A DNA stretch of 32,372 nt from Roseiarcus sp052147395 (GTDB taxonomy: Bacteria; Pseudomonadota; Alphaproteobacteria; Rhizobiales; Beijerinckiaceae). Positions 8,165-17,200 of the stretch are shown piece after piece (position 1 is the stretch's first letter; each line of letters starts with the position of its first letter). The stretch spans positions 1 to 32,372 of the forward strand of contig JBKQKS010000069.1 of the NCBI GenBank assembly GCA_052147395.1, written 5' to 3'. Position numbers and translations under genes: made by a program. The notes beneath the pieces were generated by a model. It was not told the origin of the DNA. It was given only the letters and a program-made list of their open reading frames with translations, and ran no database searches.

Positions 8165-9549
8165 CCGCCGGCCCCGTCGCCATCGTCGTACGCGCCGCCC
8201 GCGTAGTGCAGACGGTCTGGCGGCGCGGCGCGCGCCGACTTGCCGAAATGCTGCCCAAGGGGCTCTATGCGCGCTCGTTGCTCATCGTCATCGTGCCGAT
8301 GGTGCTGCTGCAGACCGCCGTCGCCTATGTGTTCATGCAGCGCCATTTCGACATCGTCACCCACAAGCTCTCGGCGGCGATCGCGCGCGACGTCGGCGCC
8401 ATGGCCGACCTCTACCGCGCGCTGCCGAGGGGCGCCGACGACTCGGGTTTGAGACGAATCGCGGCCGAACGGTTTCGCATGTCGGTCGACCTTTTGCCGC
8501 GACAGCCCCTGCCGCCGACGCTGCCGACGACTTTTTACGAAGTGCTCGATCCGCTGATTCGCGCGCTGCCGAGCGAGCTCAGGCTGCAATTGCACGAGCC
8601 GTTCTGGGCCGATCCGGTGGGACGCTCCGGACTGATGGAGATCCGCGTCGACCTCGGTTTCGGCGTGCTGCGGCTCGTCACCCGCCGATCTCTGGCCTAC
8701 GAACCCAACGTGCAGATCTTCATCTTCTGGATGGTCGGCGCCTCGATCGTGCTGATCGCCATGGCGATCCTGTTCCTGCGCAACCAGATTCGCCCGATCC
8801 TGTGGCTTGCCGTGGCGGCGGAAAATTTCGGCAAAGGGCGCGACCTCGATTTCCAACCACGCGGCGCCCGCGAGGTGCGCCAGGCCGGTTACGCCTTCAT
8901 CGAGATGAAGCGACGCATCGAGCGCGCGAGCGAACAGCGCACGGCGATGCTCAACGGCGTCAGCCACGACTTGCGCACCATCCTCACGCGCTTCCGGCTC
9001 TCGCTGGAAATGATGGAGGAGATGCCGGAAACCGACCTGATGCAGGCCGACATCGACGAAATGCAGGCGATGCTGGAGGCCTACCTCGCCTTCGCCCGCG
9101 GCGACAGCGGCGAGCCGACGGAAATGACCAACCTGCGCTCGACCCTGATCGAGTTGCAATCCGACGCCCGACGCGACGGCGCGCCAGTCGACCTCGACAC
9201 GCGCGGCGATCTCCATGTCAAGGTCCGGCCGCTCGCGATCAAGCGCTGCATCGGCAACCTCGTCGCCAATGCCCAGCGCTACGGCGAGCACGTGGAGCTG
9301 GCGGCTCAGCGCGAAGGCCGCTTCGTGTTCGTTCATGTCGACGACGACGGCCCGGGCATCGCGCCCGAGCATCGCGAGAACGTGTTCCGCCCCTTCCTCA
9401 GGCTCGACGAGGCGCGCAATCAGGACGAGGGCGGCTCGGGGCTCGGGCTGGCGATCGCGCGCGACATCGCCCGCGCCCACGGCGGCGACATCCTGCTCGG
9501 CTCGAGCCCCCTCGGCGGCCTGCGCGCGAGCGTGAGAATCCCGGTGTAG
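8161..9549 (+). CDS. Membrane sensor histidine kinase, EnvZ-like
   Basis: Sensor kinase of 462 residues that should phosphorylate the overlapping response regulator. Layout: cytosolic N-terminus, TM1 at about 38-58 (SLLIVIVPMVLLQTAVAYVF), a periplasmic sensor loop to about 180, TM2 at about 185-207, HAMP segment (RNQIRPILWLAVAAENFGKG), the dimerisation/H-box with H269 in GVSHDLRTILTR, the N-box NLVANAQRYG, then G-boxes DDDGPGIAPEH and GGSGLGLAIARDIARAHGG. The H-box has Ile where many kinases have Pro after HDLRT, a variant I associate with this alphaproteobacterial subfamily. The ATG at 8161 overlaps the response-regulator stop. The frame is open far upstream, but that part is antisense or other-frame sequence. 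Confidence 0.92.
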   Translation: MTAGPVAIVVRAARVVQTVWRRGARRLAEMLPKGLYARSLLIVIVPMVLLQTAVAYVFMQRHFDIVTHKLSAAIARDVGAMADLYRALPRGADDSGLRRIAAERFRMSVDLLPRQPLPPTLPTTFYEVLDPLIRALPSELRLQLHEPFWADPVGRSGLMEIRVDLGFGVLRLVTRRSLAYEPNVQIFIFWMVGASIVLIAMAILFLRNQIRPILWLAVAAENFGKGRDLDFQPRGAREVRQAGYAFIEMKRRIERASEQRTAMLNGVSHDLRTILTRFRLSLEMMEEMPETDLMQADIDEMQAMLEAYLAFARGDSGEPTEMTNLRSTLIELQSDARRDGAPVDLDTRGDLHVKVRPLAIKRCIGNLVANAQRYGEHVELAAQREGRFVFVHVDDDGPGIAPEHRENVFRPFLRLDEARNQDEGGSGLGLAIARDIARAHGGDILLGSSPLGGLRASVRIPV

Positions 9550-10242
9550 AGCCAATTGTGTTCCGGTGGAATCGCAATTCGCTCCAGGGGTCGGAATCTC
9601 ATGCTTGGCGCCGGGCGGGGCCGGCGGCCGAAACCCTTCACCGTTGCGGGCTTTTTTCTTCTCCCGCGCCCAATTGCGACTCCGGTGACGAACCGGCGCC
9701 ATTCCCCGGGCTTTTTGGCGCCAAGGGCCCGTTTCGCTTCGCATGCGAAGGGCGTCGTTTCGCCGGCGAAATAGCCAGCCGCCTGAAATCATTGAGATTT
9801 ATTCCGGCTCATTGCGCGGTTTCGTTTGTTTCCAAGGACTTGCGCGAGAGGGGGCTGGGGGCGTCTCTCGTCGGCTTCGCCGATCGGCGGCGAAAGGGGG
9901 GGCGCGTTCGAACGGGCGCAAACCCGAAGCGGGCATCGGGAAATTCCTGATAGACAGAAATAATATATCAAGAATTGTGAAAAACACAATACTTCGAGTT
10001 CCGGGAATTGCGCAGACAGGACCGCACGTCACGATTTGCGCATCCGCCAAGTCGCTCGAGCGCTCGAGAAGGGCGGCGCGCCGGAGCGCAATTTCCCCCG
10101 CCCGGCGCGCTAACTCGAACAGTCGCTTTCGACCCTGAGGCGACGATCCCGCGCTGCCCGAACGACGGAAGGAATGCTGCAGGAACGGACCTTCAACCCT
10201 GCGTAGGATCTGCGCCGAAGCTGCACTACGAAGCCGGCCGAG
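9550..10242. other. Long non-coding stretch with clustered palindromes and an AT-rich patch
   Basis: No convincing gene is visible between the kinase stop and the IS3 relic; open frames here lack codon-like composition or recognisable motifs. Three perfect palindromes lie in 57 bp: TTGGCGCCAA (9715-9724), CTTCGCATGCGAAG (9737-9750) and TTTCGCCGGCGAAA (9758-9771). An AT-rich patch around 9955-10000 carries ATTGTG-N5-CACAAT (9974-9990). The GC drop here marks the start of the accessory segment that holds the STAND gene. Promoter, attachment-site or decayed-gene origins are all possible. Confidence 0.55.
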
Positions 10243-10317
10243 TTGCTTGAGCGACCTTATGCTACTACCATTAGGCTTATGTGCTCGAAGTTGCAGCGGG
10301 TGCTGTTTGTGATTTTA

Positions 10318-10503
10318 CGGCAGCGTATTGAAGCCGCACGCGGCATCGCTGACTGGATCGCTCTCCACAATGATCGACGCCCGCACCAAGCGCTGCCCGA
10401 CCGCACGCCGATGGCGGTCTGGCGCGAAGCCTTCGCCGGCGCAATGGCTGTGGACATGATGGACAACGCTCCCGCTTTGCCCACATGCCCACAGCCGCAA
10501 TAG
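10318..10503 (+). pseudogene. IS3-family transposase OrfB, C-terminal fragment
   Basis: About 61 residues match the end of an IS3-type DDE integrase: IEAARGIADWIALHNDRRPH, then QALPDRTPMAVWREA, followed by the tail DNAPALPTCPQPQ that I associate with rhizobial members. The final catalytic Glu and everything upstream are missing, and no terminal inverted repeat is apparent, so this is a dead relic. It shows that a mobile element once occupied the upstream side of the STAND gene, consistent with an insertion-prone accessory segment. Confidence 0.75.
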
Positions 10504-10637
10504 CAGACGCAGCCTCTCGCTGCGTGGTAGAAGGGAATAACGAGCGGTCGGGCTTCCAACTAACACGCCGAGTCAAGCGGTCCCGCTGCGCGGGTCCACT
10601 TCAGTATGTCAGTTGCAAAAGGTGAGGTAGCGCGGTC

Positions 10638-13478
10638 GTGGTCAACCCATTGGATCTGCAAGCGGCGTTGCAATATGCTTGGCAAAGTCATCCGCGTTTC
10701 AAACATCGCGCGTTGGGAGGCCGACGAGCGCTCGACGGTTTCCACTACCAGTTCGCAGTCTCACTCGATCGCTTCTTCGAGGCCGTCCTGGAAGGGAATG
10801 ACCGACACGCGACTGTCGCTTTTGAGGGGCTGAGCGATCTGAGTGAACTTCGGGGTAACTTGTTTTACCTTATTCAGGTCAAGACGACGCTGAGGCCCGA
10901 CGCGCTCAAGAGCGCGCTAGCAGAGGCCCTCGCGGTCGATGAGTTTCTCGAAGAGTCCTTTCCGCAGCTGCGAGCGGCCTTTCGTTTCAGAATCACCACT
11001 CGGCGCTTGCAGGGGAACGTCCCCACCGAACCTGCAACACTTACAGCGGCTGATCTCGCGCTCGACTCGACCGCGGCGCAGCGTTGGGATGCGCTGCGAA
11101 ACCGATGCTTGCCAGTCGAGGTGGAAAGTGCGCCGGAGGTTCGTCTTGCCATCCGATTGTGGAGAGATGTGATCCGGCCGATCGCGCTTATTGACAGCTG
11201 CATGGGTCGGCTGCTCGACATGATTGCGTCTAACGCCCTGCCCGACGACATAACTAAAAGCCTGATGTCTCTTTGGCAGATCGCCCGCCGCGAAAAACCG
11301 GCCCCTCTGCATCTGCTAAGCGTCGCAGACCTGACAACGAACAGATCGACGAATCACGAGCGGCGGATCATACACGGTGTGCGGCCAACTATTCTTGATA
11401 TCCGCGATGGCTGCTTTATGGACCGCCCGGCGAGACTCGAAGCTGCTCTATCAGTCATCCGTGAGCACTGGGCTGAGCAAGCCACTGAGCGGCGTCCGTC
11501 ATTCCCCGTATTCTGGATATGCGGACCGTCGGGAGCAGGCAAGAGCGTACTTGTCCTTCAGGTTGCTGGAAAACTGCTAGCTGAAGGTCAAGTCGAGGCG
11601 GTGAATTTCGTGGAGGCCTATGCCCACGCGCTACCACGTGCTCTCGACAATGCTGTTGGCGCGTCAATTCCAATGATCGTAGCGGGCGATGATCTTTACT
11701 CGCCGGATAACCGCGATCAGGCCTCATGGCGAGAAATCGGCGAACTGAGCGCAAGCCGTCGCTTTCCAGCTCGCTTCGCCATCCTCACCTGCGGGCCGCT
11801 TGAACACCTGAAGGCTTTCAAGCGCGACTGTGAACGGTATCAGGCGTTTCAAACGGTTGAGATCAAGATCGAAGCCTTGGATCTTGAAGAGCGGGTCGCT
11901 TATCACGCCTGGTATCAGGAGCGCACCGGGGCTGAGGTGCCGTTGAGCAGAGAGGAAATCTTCGTCGCCGCCGCCTGGATTTACGAGTTGCACCGAGAAC
12001 AAAGGCTGACGCCGGAAGCTTTCGCAACGCGCTTCGACGGTCGCCTTCGTGAGCTCGACATCGCGCGGGCAGGTCGCGCCGCACTTGCGCTGAACCTCTA
12101 TGGCCTCAAGGCTCCAGAAGCGCTCTTCGCAAACCGTCGCGCCGAGCTGGCCCAGCTCGTCGGCGAACGAATCTGGCGTCTTGCCAGTCCGAGCGCGGGG
12201 ACTTTGACGGGGCGGTTTTTCCACCCGCAGATCAGCCGTTTGATTTACGATGCGTTAGTCCCGCGAGCCGAATTGGTCCGCCGGGCAGAGGACATGGCCC
12301 GTGGCTTCGACGCCATGTTGGAGGAGGAGGAGCCGGCGGACGCGTTCCTGGCGTGGCTCGGCTCCAAGAAGATTGGGAAAAACCGTGGACACGGCGCTCT
12401 GATGCTCGACGAGGCCATGCGTGTCGAGATTCTGAGGGCGCTTTGGCCGTGTTTTCGTGAGCGAGGCGCGGTTCATGAGGTAGTCCCACGCCTCTTGCGC
12501 TGGCATCATACGGCGCGCGAGGCCGGGATTAATCTTGAAGCCTCCGGCGCTAAGGGTCGCATCCAGTCCTGGTGGCGCGCGACGGAGGAAGATGCACCGA
12601 GCTGGGGCCTTCTGTTTCAAATGGTTTGGGACACGGCCGAACCGGAGCGCACGGCCCTGGTGGAAAGAGGGCGAACTTGGCTCGAAACGCACATGGACAC
12701 CGGATCGTGGCCATGGGTGTATCAACGTCTATTAGAATATACCGCGGCAGATAGTCGTCTCAGGGCACTCGGCCTGCAGTGGTTGGAAGTCAATCCGGCA
12801 GGCCCAAATTGGCCGCGGGTATGGGGAACACTGTTCGAGACGCTCAAAAGGTCTGTCTGGACGCAAGACGAAATAGAGGAGCTCCGCCGCCTCGTACTCG
12901 TGGCAATTCCGATTCAGCCTGAGAGCGAGGCCGACCTCGCAGTTTGGGAAAGAACTGCCAAACTCGACCCGCCTGAATTAAGTCTTCTCAACGCGGTCAT
13001 GCGCAAGCTGGCGATCGTGCGGAGTCCCTACAAGGTCGACAAAGGGGTTGATTTCTTGCTCCGTTTTATCGCGCCTGGCGAGCTAGTCATAAAGCTGTCG
13101 CCGGGTTTGCAGGACACGGTGTCCGGTCGAGCTTGGCCTCACGTCTGGACGAATATCAGCCAAAAGCGCCCCGACGAGCCGGGGCTTCCGGCTCTCGGAC
13201 GCGAATGGCTGAAGGGCCGCGAGGACCAGCCGGAGTGGACCCATGTTTGGCGAAAGCTGATCGACCGGAATTTCGAATGCGACACCCTGCTTCCGCGCGG
13301 ACGCGAATGGCTGAAGGGCCGCGAGGACCAGCCGGAGTGGAACTTTGTCTGGCAAAAGCTGATCGACCGGAATTTCGAATGCGACACCCTACTTCCGCGC
13401 GGACGCGAATGGCTGAAGGGCCGCGAGAAACAGCCCGGCTGGCAGTTGGTCGCGAACAAATTCCGCACTCGCATTTAG
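10638..13478 (+). CDS. STAND NTPase with N-terminal nuclease-like domain and C-terminal W-rich repeats (putative AVAST/NLR-like defence protein)
   Basis: Protein of 946 residues. Visible parts: (i) residues about 30-200, a segment resembling the Cap4/DUF4297 PD-(D/E)XK nuclease, with DGFHYQFAVSLDRFFE, E63 and D67 in FEGLSDL, and QVK at 80-82; (ii) a P-loop GPSGAGKS at 296-303, a Walker-B-like MIVAGDD with D351-D352, then an Arg/Trp-rich helical part typical of STAND ATPases; (iii) from W656 on, repeats of about 34 residues of form WxxVWxxL...GxxWL, the last ones nearly identical. The start is GTG at 10638, with AAGGTGAGG about ten bases upstream. GC is visibly lower than in neighbours, an IS3 relic precedes it, and no partner gene is seen. 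Known STAND proteins of this build sense phage proteins with the C-terminal repeats and then activate the effector domain. I infer an anti-phage role; the AVAST subtype is not assigned, and it is shorter than the classic Avs proteins I know. Confidence 0.78.
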   Translation: MVNPLDLQAALQYAWQSHPRFKHRALGGRRALDGFHYQFAVSLDRFFEAVLEGNDRHATVAFEGLSDLSELRGNLFYLIQVKTTLRPDALKSALAEALAVDEFLEESFPQLRAAFRFRITTRRLQGNVPTEPATLTAADLALDSTAAQRWDALRNRCLPVEVESAPEVRLAIRLWRDVIRPIALIDSCMGRLLDMIASNALPDDITKSLMSLWQIARREKPAPLHLLSVADLTTNRSTNHERRIIHGVRPTILDIRDGCFMDRPARLEAALSVIREHWAEQATERRPSFPVFWICGPSGAGKSVLVLQVAGKLLAEGQVEAVNFVEAYAHALPRALDNAVGASIPMIVAGDDLYSPDNRDQASWREIGELSASRRFPARFAILTCGPLEHLKAFKRDCERYQAFQTVEIKIEALDLEERVAYHAWYQERTGAEVPLSREEIFVAAAWIYELHREQRLTPEAFATRFDGRLRELDIARAGRAALALNLYGLKAPEALFANRRAELAQLVGERIWRLASPSAGTLTGRFFHPQISRLIYDALVPRAELVRRAEDMARGFDAMLEEEEPADAFLAWLGSKKIGKNRGHGALMLDEAMRVEILRALWPCFRERGAVHEVVPRLLRWHHTAREAGINLEASGAKGRIQSWWRATEEDAPSWGLLFQMVWDTAEPERTALVERGRTWLETHMDTGSWPWVYQRLLEYTAADSRLRALGLQWLEVNPAGPNWPRVWGTLFETLKRSVWTQDEIEELRRLVLVAIPIQPESEADLAVWERTAKLDPPELSLLNAVMRKLAIVRSPYKVDKGVDFLLRFIAPGELVIKLSPGLQDTVSGRAWPHVWTNISQKRPDEPGLPALGREWLKGREDQPEWTHVWRKLIDRNFECDTLLPRGREWLKGREDQPEWNFVWQKLIDRNFECDTLLPRGREWLKGREKQPGWQLVANKFRTRI
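13197..13478 (+). repeat. Tandem 102-bp coding repeats at the 3' end of the STAND gene
   Basis: Units start at 13197, 13299 and 13401 (the last is partial, 78 bp). The first two full units differ at only six of 102 bases. Four of the six changes are non-synonymous and fall in three codons of one short stretch (WTHVWR versus WNFVWQ); the other two are silent. More diverged protein-level copies of the same 34-residue unit precede them (for example around 12600-12850 and 13130-13196). Recent duplication or ongoing gene conversion is indicated. Confidence 0.9.
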
Positions 13479-13537
13479 CTGCGAAGCTTCACCCCTAACG
13501 TCGACCATGCACGGCTCATTCGGGGGACTTCCGCAAC

Positions 13538-13589
13538 GGGCGGATACCTGCCTTTTAGCGGCCTTGTCCTGAAAGGTAGGTTTCCGCCC
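13538..13589. other. Long imperfect inverted repeat downstream of the STAND gene
   Basis: Arms GGGCGGATACCTGCCTTT (13538-13555) and AAAGGTAGGTTTCCGCCC (13572-13589) pair at 16 of 18 positions around a 16-nt loop. It lies 60 bp past the STAND stop in a 236-bp stretch without a gene. It could terminate the STAND transcript, although no U-run follows, or be a leftover of a small palindromic mobile element. The rest of 13479-13714 shows nothing I recognise. Confidence 0.6.
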
Positions 13590-13714
13590 ATTCACGACGT
13601 TCCCCGACGGGCGCCGAGCATTGGGTTTTGGCCACCAGGTTCTCGAGGTCGCGCCCTCTTTGCGAAAAACCGGCGCTCCCTTTTTCGAGAGCGCGCGCAA
13701 ACGGCCGCGCGGGC

Positions 13715-14011
13715 TCAATGGCGACCCATCGGCCCGATCGGCCGCGTCATCGTTCGCGGGCGCTTGTATTCGACGACGACCGCGCGTGTGCGCCCGCTGA
13801 CCAGCTTCGGGCGGCCACGGGACGATGCGGCCTGCTTGGCCGCCAGCGCTTTGACCTCCTCGGCCGGCACGCCCATCAGCGACGCCGCAATCTCTACGCG
13901 AACCGACTCGTCATCGCTCAGCGCCTCGGCGGCGATCAACGCTTCCTCGATCGTCGGCGGCTCTTTGCGAACCCGCCGCGGACCCCATTTCGTATTCCAG
14001 ACGGTGTTCAT
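13715..14011 (-). CDS. Small conserved hypothetical protein (98 aa)
   Basis: Soluble, charged 98-residue protein that begins MNTVWNTKWGPRRVRKEPPT and contains IEEALIAAEALSDDE and VRVEIAASLMGVPAEEV before a basic, proline-containing tail. I recall small proteins with this MNTVWNTKWG opening in other Rhizobiales but know of no function. There is no signal peptide, membrane span or recognisable DNA-binding motif. It is divergent from putA, with about 230 bp between the two starts; nothing in the sequence ties it to proline metabolism beyond position. Confidence 0.72.
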   Translation of the reverse strand: MNTVWNTKWGPRRVRKEPPTIEEALIAAEALSDDESVRVEIAASLMGVPAEEVKALAAKQAASSRGRPKLVSGRTRAVVVEYKRPRTMTRPIGPMGRH

Positions 14012-14082
14012 CGACGCCCCGAAGCTCTCGAATGGTCCACTCGATGAGCGGACCGGGGTTCCAGTTACGACATGCTAGCACG

Positions 14083-14101
14083 TTTGTTGCAGTGCAGCAA
14101 A
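14083..14101. promoter_or_regulatory. Palindromic candidate operator upstream of putA
   Basis: TTTGTTGCAGTGCAGCAAA is a near-perfect palindrome: 9-bp arms match at 8 of 9 positions around a central G. It sits about 140 bp upstream of the putA ATG and 72 bp upstream of the divergent hypothetical gene. The TGC/GCA-rich core resembles sites described for the PHB-responsive repressor PhaR, but a dedicated proline regulator could equally bind it. No lrp-like putR gene is adjacent. Confidence 0.5.
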
Positions 14102-14241
14102 TACGACATCCGCACAGGGCGGAGGCCGCCCCCGCTGCCTTTGCCTCGGTCGGCGTCCCCGACGTATATCAATGCGCGAGCCGAAGGGATTCGGCAGATC
14201 GCGCCGCGCAGGATAGGTCGGCGACGAGGCGAAGATAAGAC

Positions 14242-17200
14242 ATGTCCACGATTGGCGAGCCCGCGGAGGGGCCATTTTCCGCTTATCTCCAGGATCTGCA
14301 GCCGCACGGGGGCCGGCGCGCCGGGATCGACGCGCTCTATCGCGCCCCCGAAACCGAAGTCGTCCCGGCGCTCATCGCCGCGGCCGAACTTCCCGCCGAA
14401 ACTTTCGCACAGGCTGAGACGTTGGCGCGGCGACTGATCGAGGCGTTGCGCGCCCGTCCCGCCGGCGGCCTGGTGCAGGGACTGATGCGCGAATACGCCC
14501 TCTCCAGCCAGGAGGGCGTCGCGCTGATGTGCTTGGCCGAGGCGCTGCTGCGCGTTCCCGACGCCGCGACGCGCGATGCGCTGATCGCCGACAAGGTGGG
14601 CGGCGGCGAGTGGCGCCGCCACGTCGGCCAGTCGCCCTCGCTCTTTGTCAACGCCGCGACCTGGGGCCTCATGATTACCGGGCAACTCGTCGGCGCCGTC
14701 GACGAGAAGGGCCTCGGCGCGACGCTGACGCGGCTCATCGCGCGCTCCGGCGCGCCGATCATCCGCTCCAGCGTCGACACCGCGATGCGCGTGCTCGGCG
14801 AGCAGTTCGTTTGCGGCCAAACGATCGGCGCGGCGCTCGCCAACGCCGAGGGCTACGAAGCGCGCGGCTTCCGTTATTCGTTCGACATGCTCGGCGAAGC
14901 AGCGGTGACCGCTGAAGACGCCGAACGTTACATGTCGTCCTACGAAACGGCGCTCGACGAGATCGGCGCCGCCTCGGCCGGGCGCGGCATCTATGAAGGC
15001 CCCGGCCTTTCGGTGAAGCTCTCGGCGCTGCATCCGCGTTTTTCGCGCACCCAACGTGAACGGGCGATGACTGAACTCTACCCGCGCCTGCGGAGCCTCG
15101 CCCTGCGGGCGCGCAAATGGGACGTCGGGCTCAACATCGACGCCGAAGAGGCCGAGAGGCTCGACCTCTCGCTCGATCTCCTCGACAGACTCTGCCGCGA
15201 GCCCGCCCTGCAAGGGTGGAACGGCGTCGGCTTCGTCGTTCAGGCTTATCAGAAGCGCGCCTACGAAACGGTAGCATGGCTCATCGACCTCGCGCGCGAG
15301 AGCCAGCGCCGGATCATGATGCGGCTCGTCAAGGGCGCCTATTGGGACAGCGAGATCAAGCGGTCGCAAGTCGAGGGCCTCGAAGGCTTCCCGGTGTTCA
15401 CGCGTAAAATCTACACCGACGTGAGCTATATAGCTTGCGCCAAGCTCGCGCTCGCCGCGCCGGAGGCGGTGTTTCCCCAGTTCGCGACCCATAACGCGCT
15501 GACGCTGGCGACGGTCCATGCCATGGCCGGGCCAAATTTCTATGCCGGCCAATACGAGTTCCAGTGCCTGCACGGCATGGGCGAGCCGATCTATTCCGAG
15601 ATCGTCGACGCCGAACGGGGCCGGCGGCCGTGCCGCATCTATGCGCCGGTCGGCTCCCACGATACGCTGCTTGCCTATCTGGTGCGCCGTTTGCTCGAGA
15701 ACGGCGCCAATTCCTCATTCGTCAACCGCATCGCCGATCCCAAGACGCCGGTGGAGGCGCTGATCGAAGACCCGGTCGCGGCCGCCCGCGCGCTCACCCC
15801 GCTGGGCAAGCCGCACGACCGCATCGTGCTGCCCCGCGACCTCTACCGGCCGAACCGGGCGAATTCGGCCGGTTTCGACTTCAGCAACGAGGCGCGGCTC
15901 GCCGAGTTCGGCGAAGCGCTCGCCGCGAGCGCGGCCCCGGGCCGTTTCGTCGCGCCCGATGGCAAGGCGAAGCGCACGATCCGCAATCCGGCGAACCTCG
16001 ACGACGTCGTCGGCGAAATCGCCGAGGCCGACGCGATCGGCGCCTGCGCCGCGGCCGCGCTCGCAGGAGTCGCCGCGGCGCCGGGTTGGGCCGCCGTCCC
16101 GTCCGCCGAGCGGGCGCGCATTTTGGCCCGCGCCGCCGACGCTTTCGAGGCCGAGGCCAAGACGCTCGCCGGGCTCATCTGCCGCGAGGCGGGCAAGACG
16201 CTCGCCAATGCGCTCGGCGACGTGCGCGAGGCCGTCGACATGTTGCGTTATTACGGCGGCGAAGCCGCGCGCGGCTTGGCAGACCCGAAATGCCGGCCGC
16301 TCGGCCTCGTCGTCTGCATAAGCCCGTGGAACTTCCCGATCGCCATTTTCACCGGCCAGATCGCCGCGGCGCTGGCGGCGGGCAACGCGGTCATCGCCAA
16401 GCCGGCCGAGGAGACGCCGCTGATCGCGAGCGAGGCGGTCAGGCTCATGCACGAAGCCGGGGTCCCCGCCGGCGCGCTGCAACTCGTCGCCGGCGACGGA
16501 TCGGTCGGCGCGGCGCTGGTCGCCGACGTTCATGTCGCCGGCGTCGTGTTCACCGGCTCGACCGAGGTCGCGCGGCTGATCCAGGCCTCGCTCGCCACCC
16601 GGCTCGGACCCGACGGACTGCCGATCCCGCTCATCGCCGAGACCGGCGGCCAGAATGCGATGATCGTCGATTCCTCCTCGCTCGCCGAGCAGGTGGTCGG
16701 CGATGCGCTGGTTTCGGCCTTCGATTCGGCGGGGCAGCGCTGCTCGGCGCTGCGCCTCGTCTGCCTGCAGGCGGAAATCGCCGAACGCACCCTCGCGATG
16801 CTGAAAGCCGCGATGCGGGAACTCGGCGTCGGCCCGCCCGACCGGCTCTCGACCGACGTCGGCCCGGTCATCTCCGCCGAGGCGCTCGCCGGCCTCGAGG
16901 CCCATATCGCCAAAATGCGCGCGCGCGGCTTCCCCGTGCATCAATGGCCGCTCGGACCCAATCGCGCGGGCGGGAATTTCCTCGCGCCGACGCTGATCGA
17001 GATCGAAAAACCCCGCGACCTCGAACGCGAAGTGTTCGGCCCGGTGCTGCACGTGCTGCGCTACGAGCGCGCCTCGCTTGCCTCGCTGATCGACGAGATC
17101 AACGCCACCGGCTACGCGCTGACGGGCGGCGTGCATTCGCGCATCGATTCGACGGTCGATCTCGTCTCAGAGCGGCTCGCCGCCGGCAACATCTATGTCA

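Noticed and set aside
8140..9792. 550-residue open frame antisense to the histidine kinase
   Set aside because: Shadow of the kinase coding strand, with low-complexity His/Arg/Glu-rich translation and no motif.
9974..9990. ATTGTG-N5-CACAAT as a CRP or lac-type operator
   Set aside because: Short arms in an AT-rich patch with no intact gene nearby to regulate; could easily be chance.
10243..10320. N-terminal part of the small frame ahead of the IS3 match
   Set aside because: The first 25 residues do not resemble transposase; only 10318-10503 aligns with the IS3 OrfB C-terminus, so the frame is a chance extension.
13197..13478. CRISPR-like array
   Set aside because: The repeat period is 102 bp, without unique spacers, in frame with the STAND gene and a multiple of three; it encodes a protein repeat.
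14065..15660. 531-residue open frame antisense to putA
   Set aside because: It lies wholly opposite a complete, motif-rich putA; long antisense frames are expected in GC-rich codon-biased DNA, and the translation is Arg/Ala/Asp-rich with no recognisable domain.
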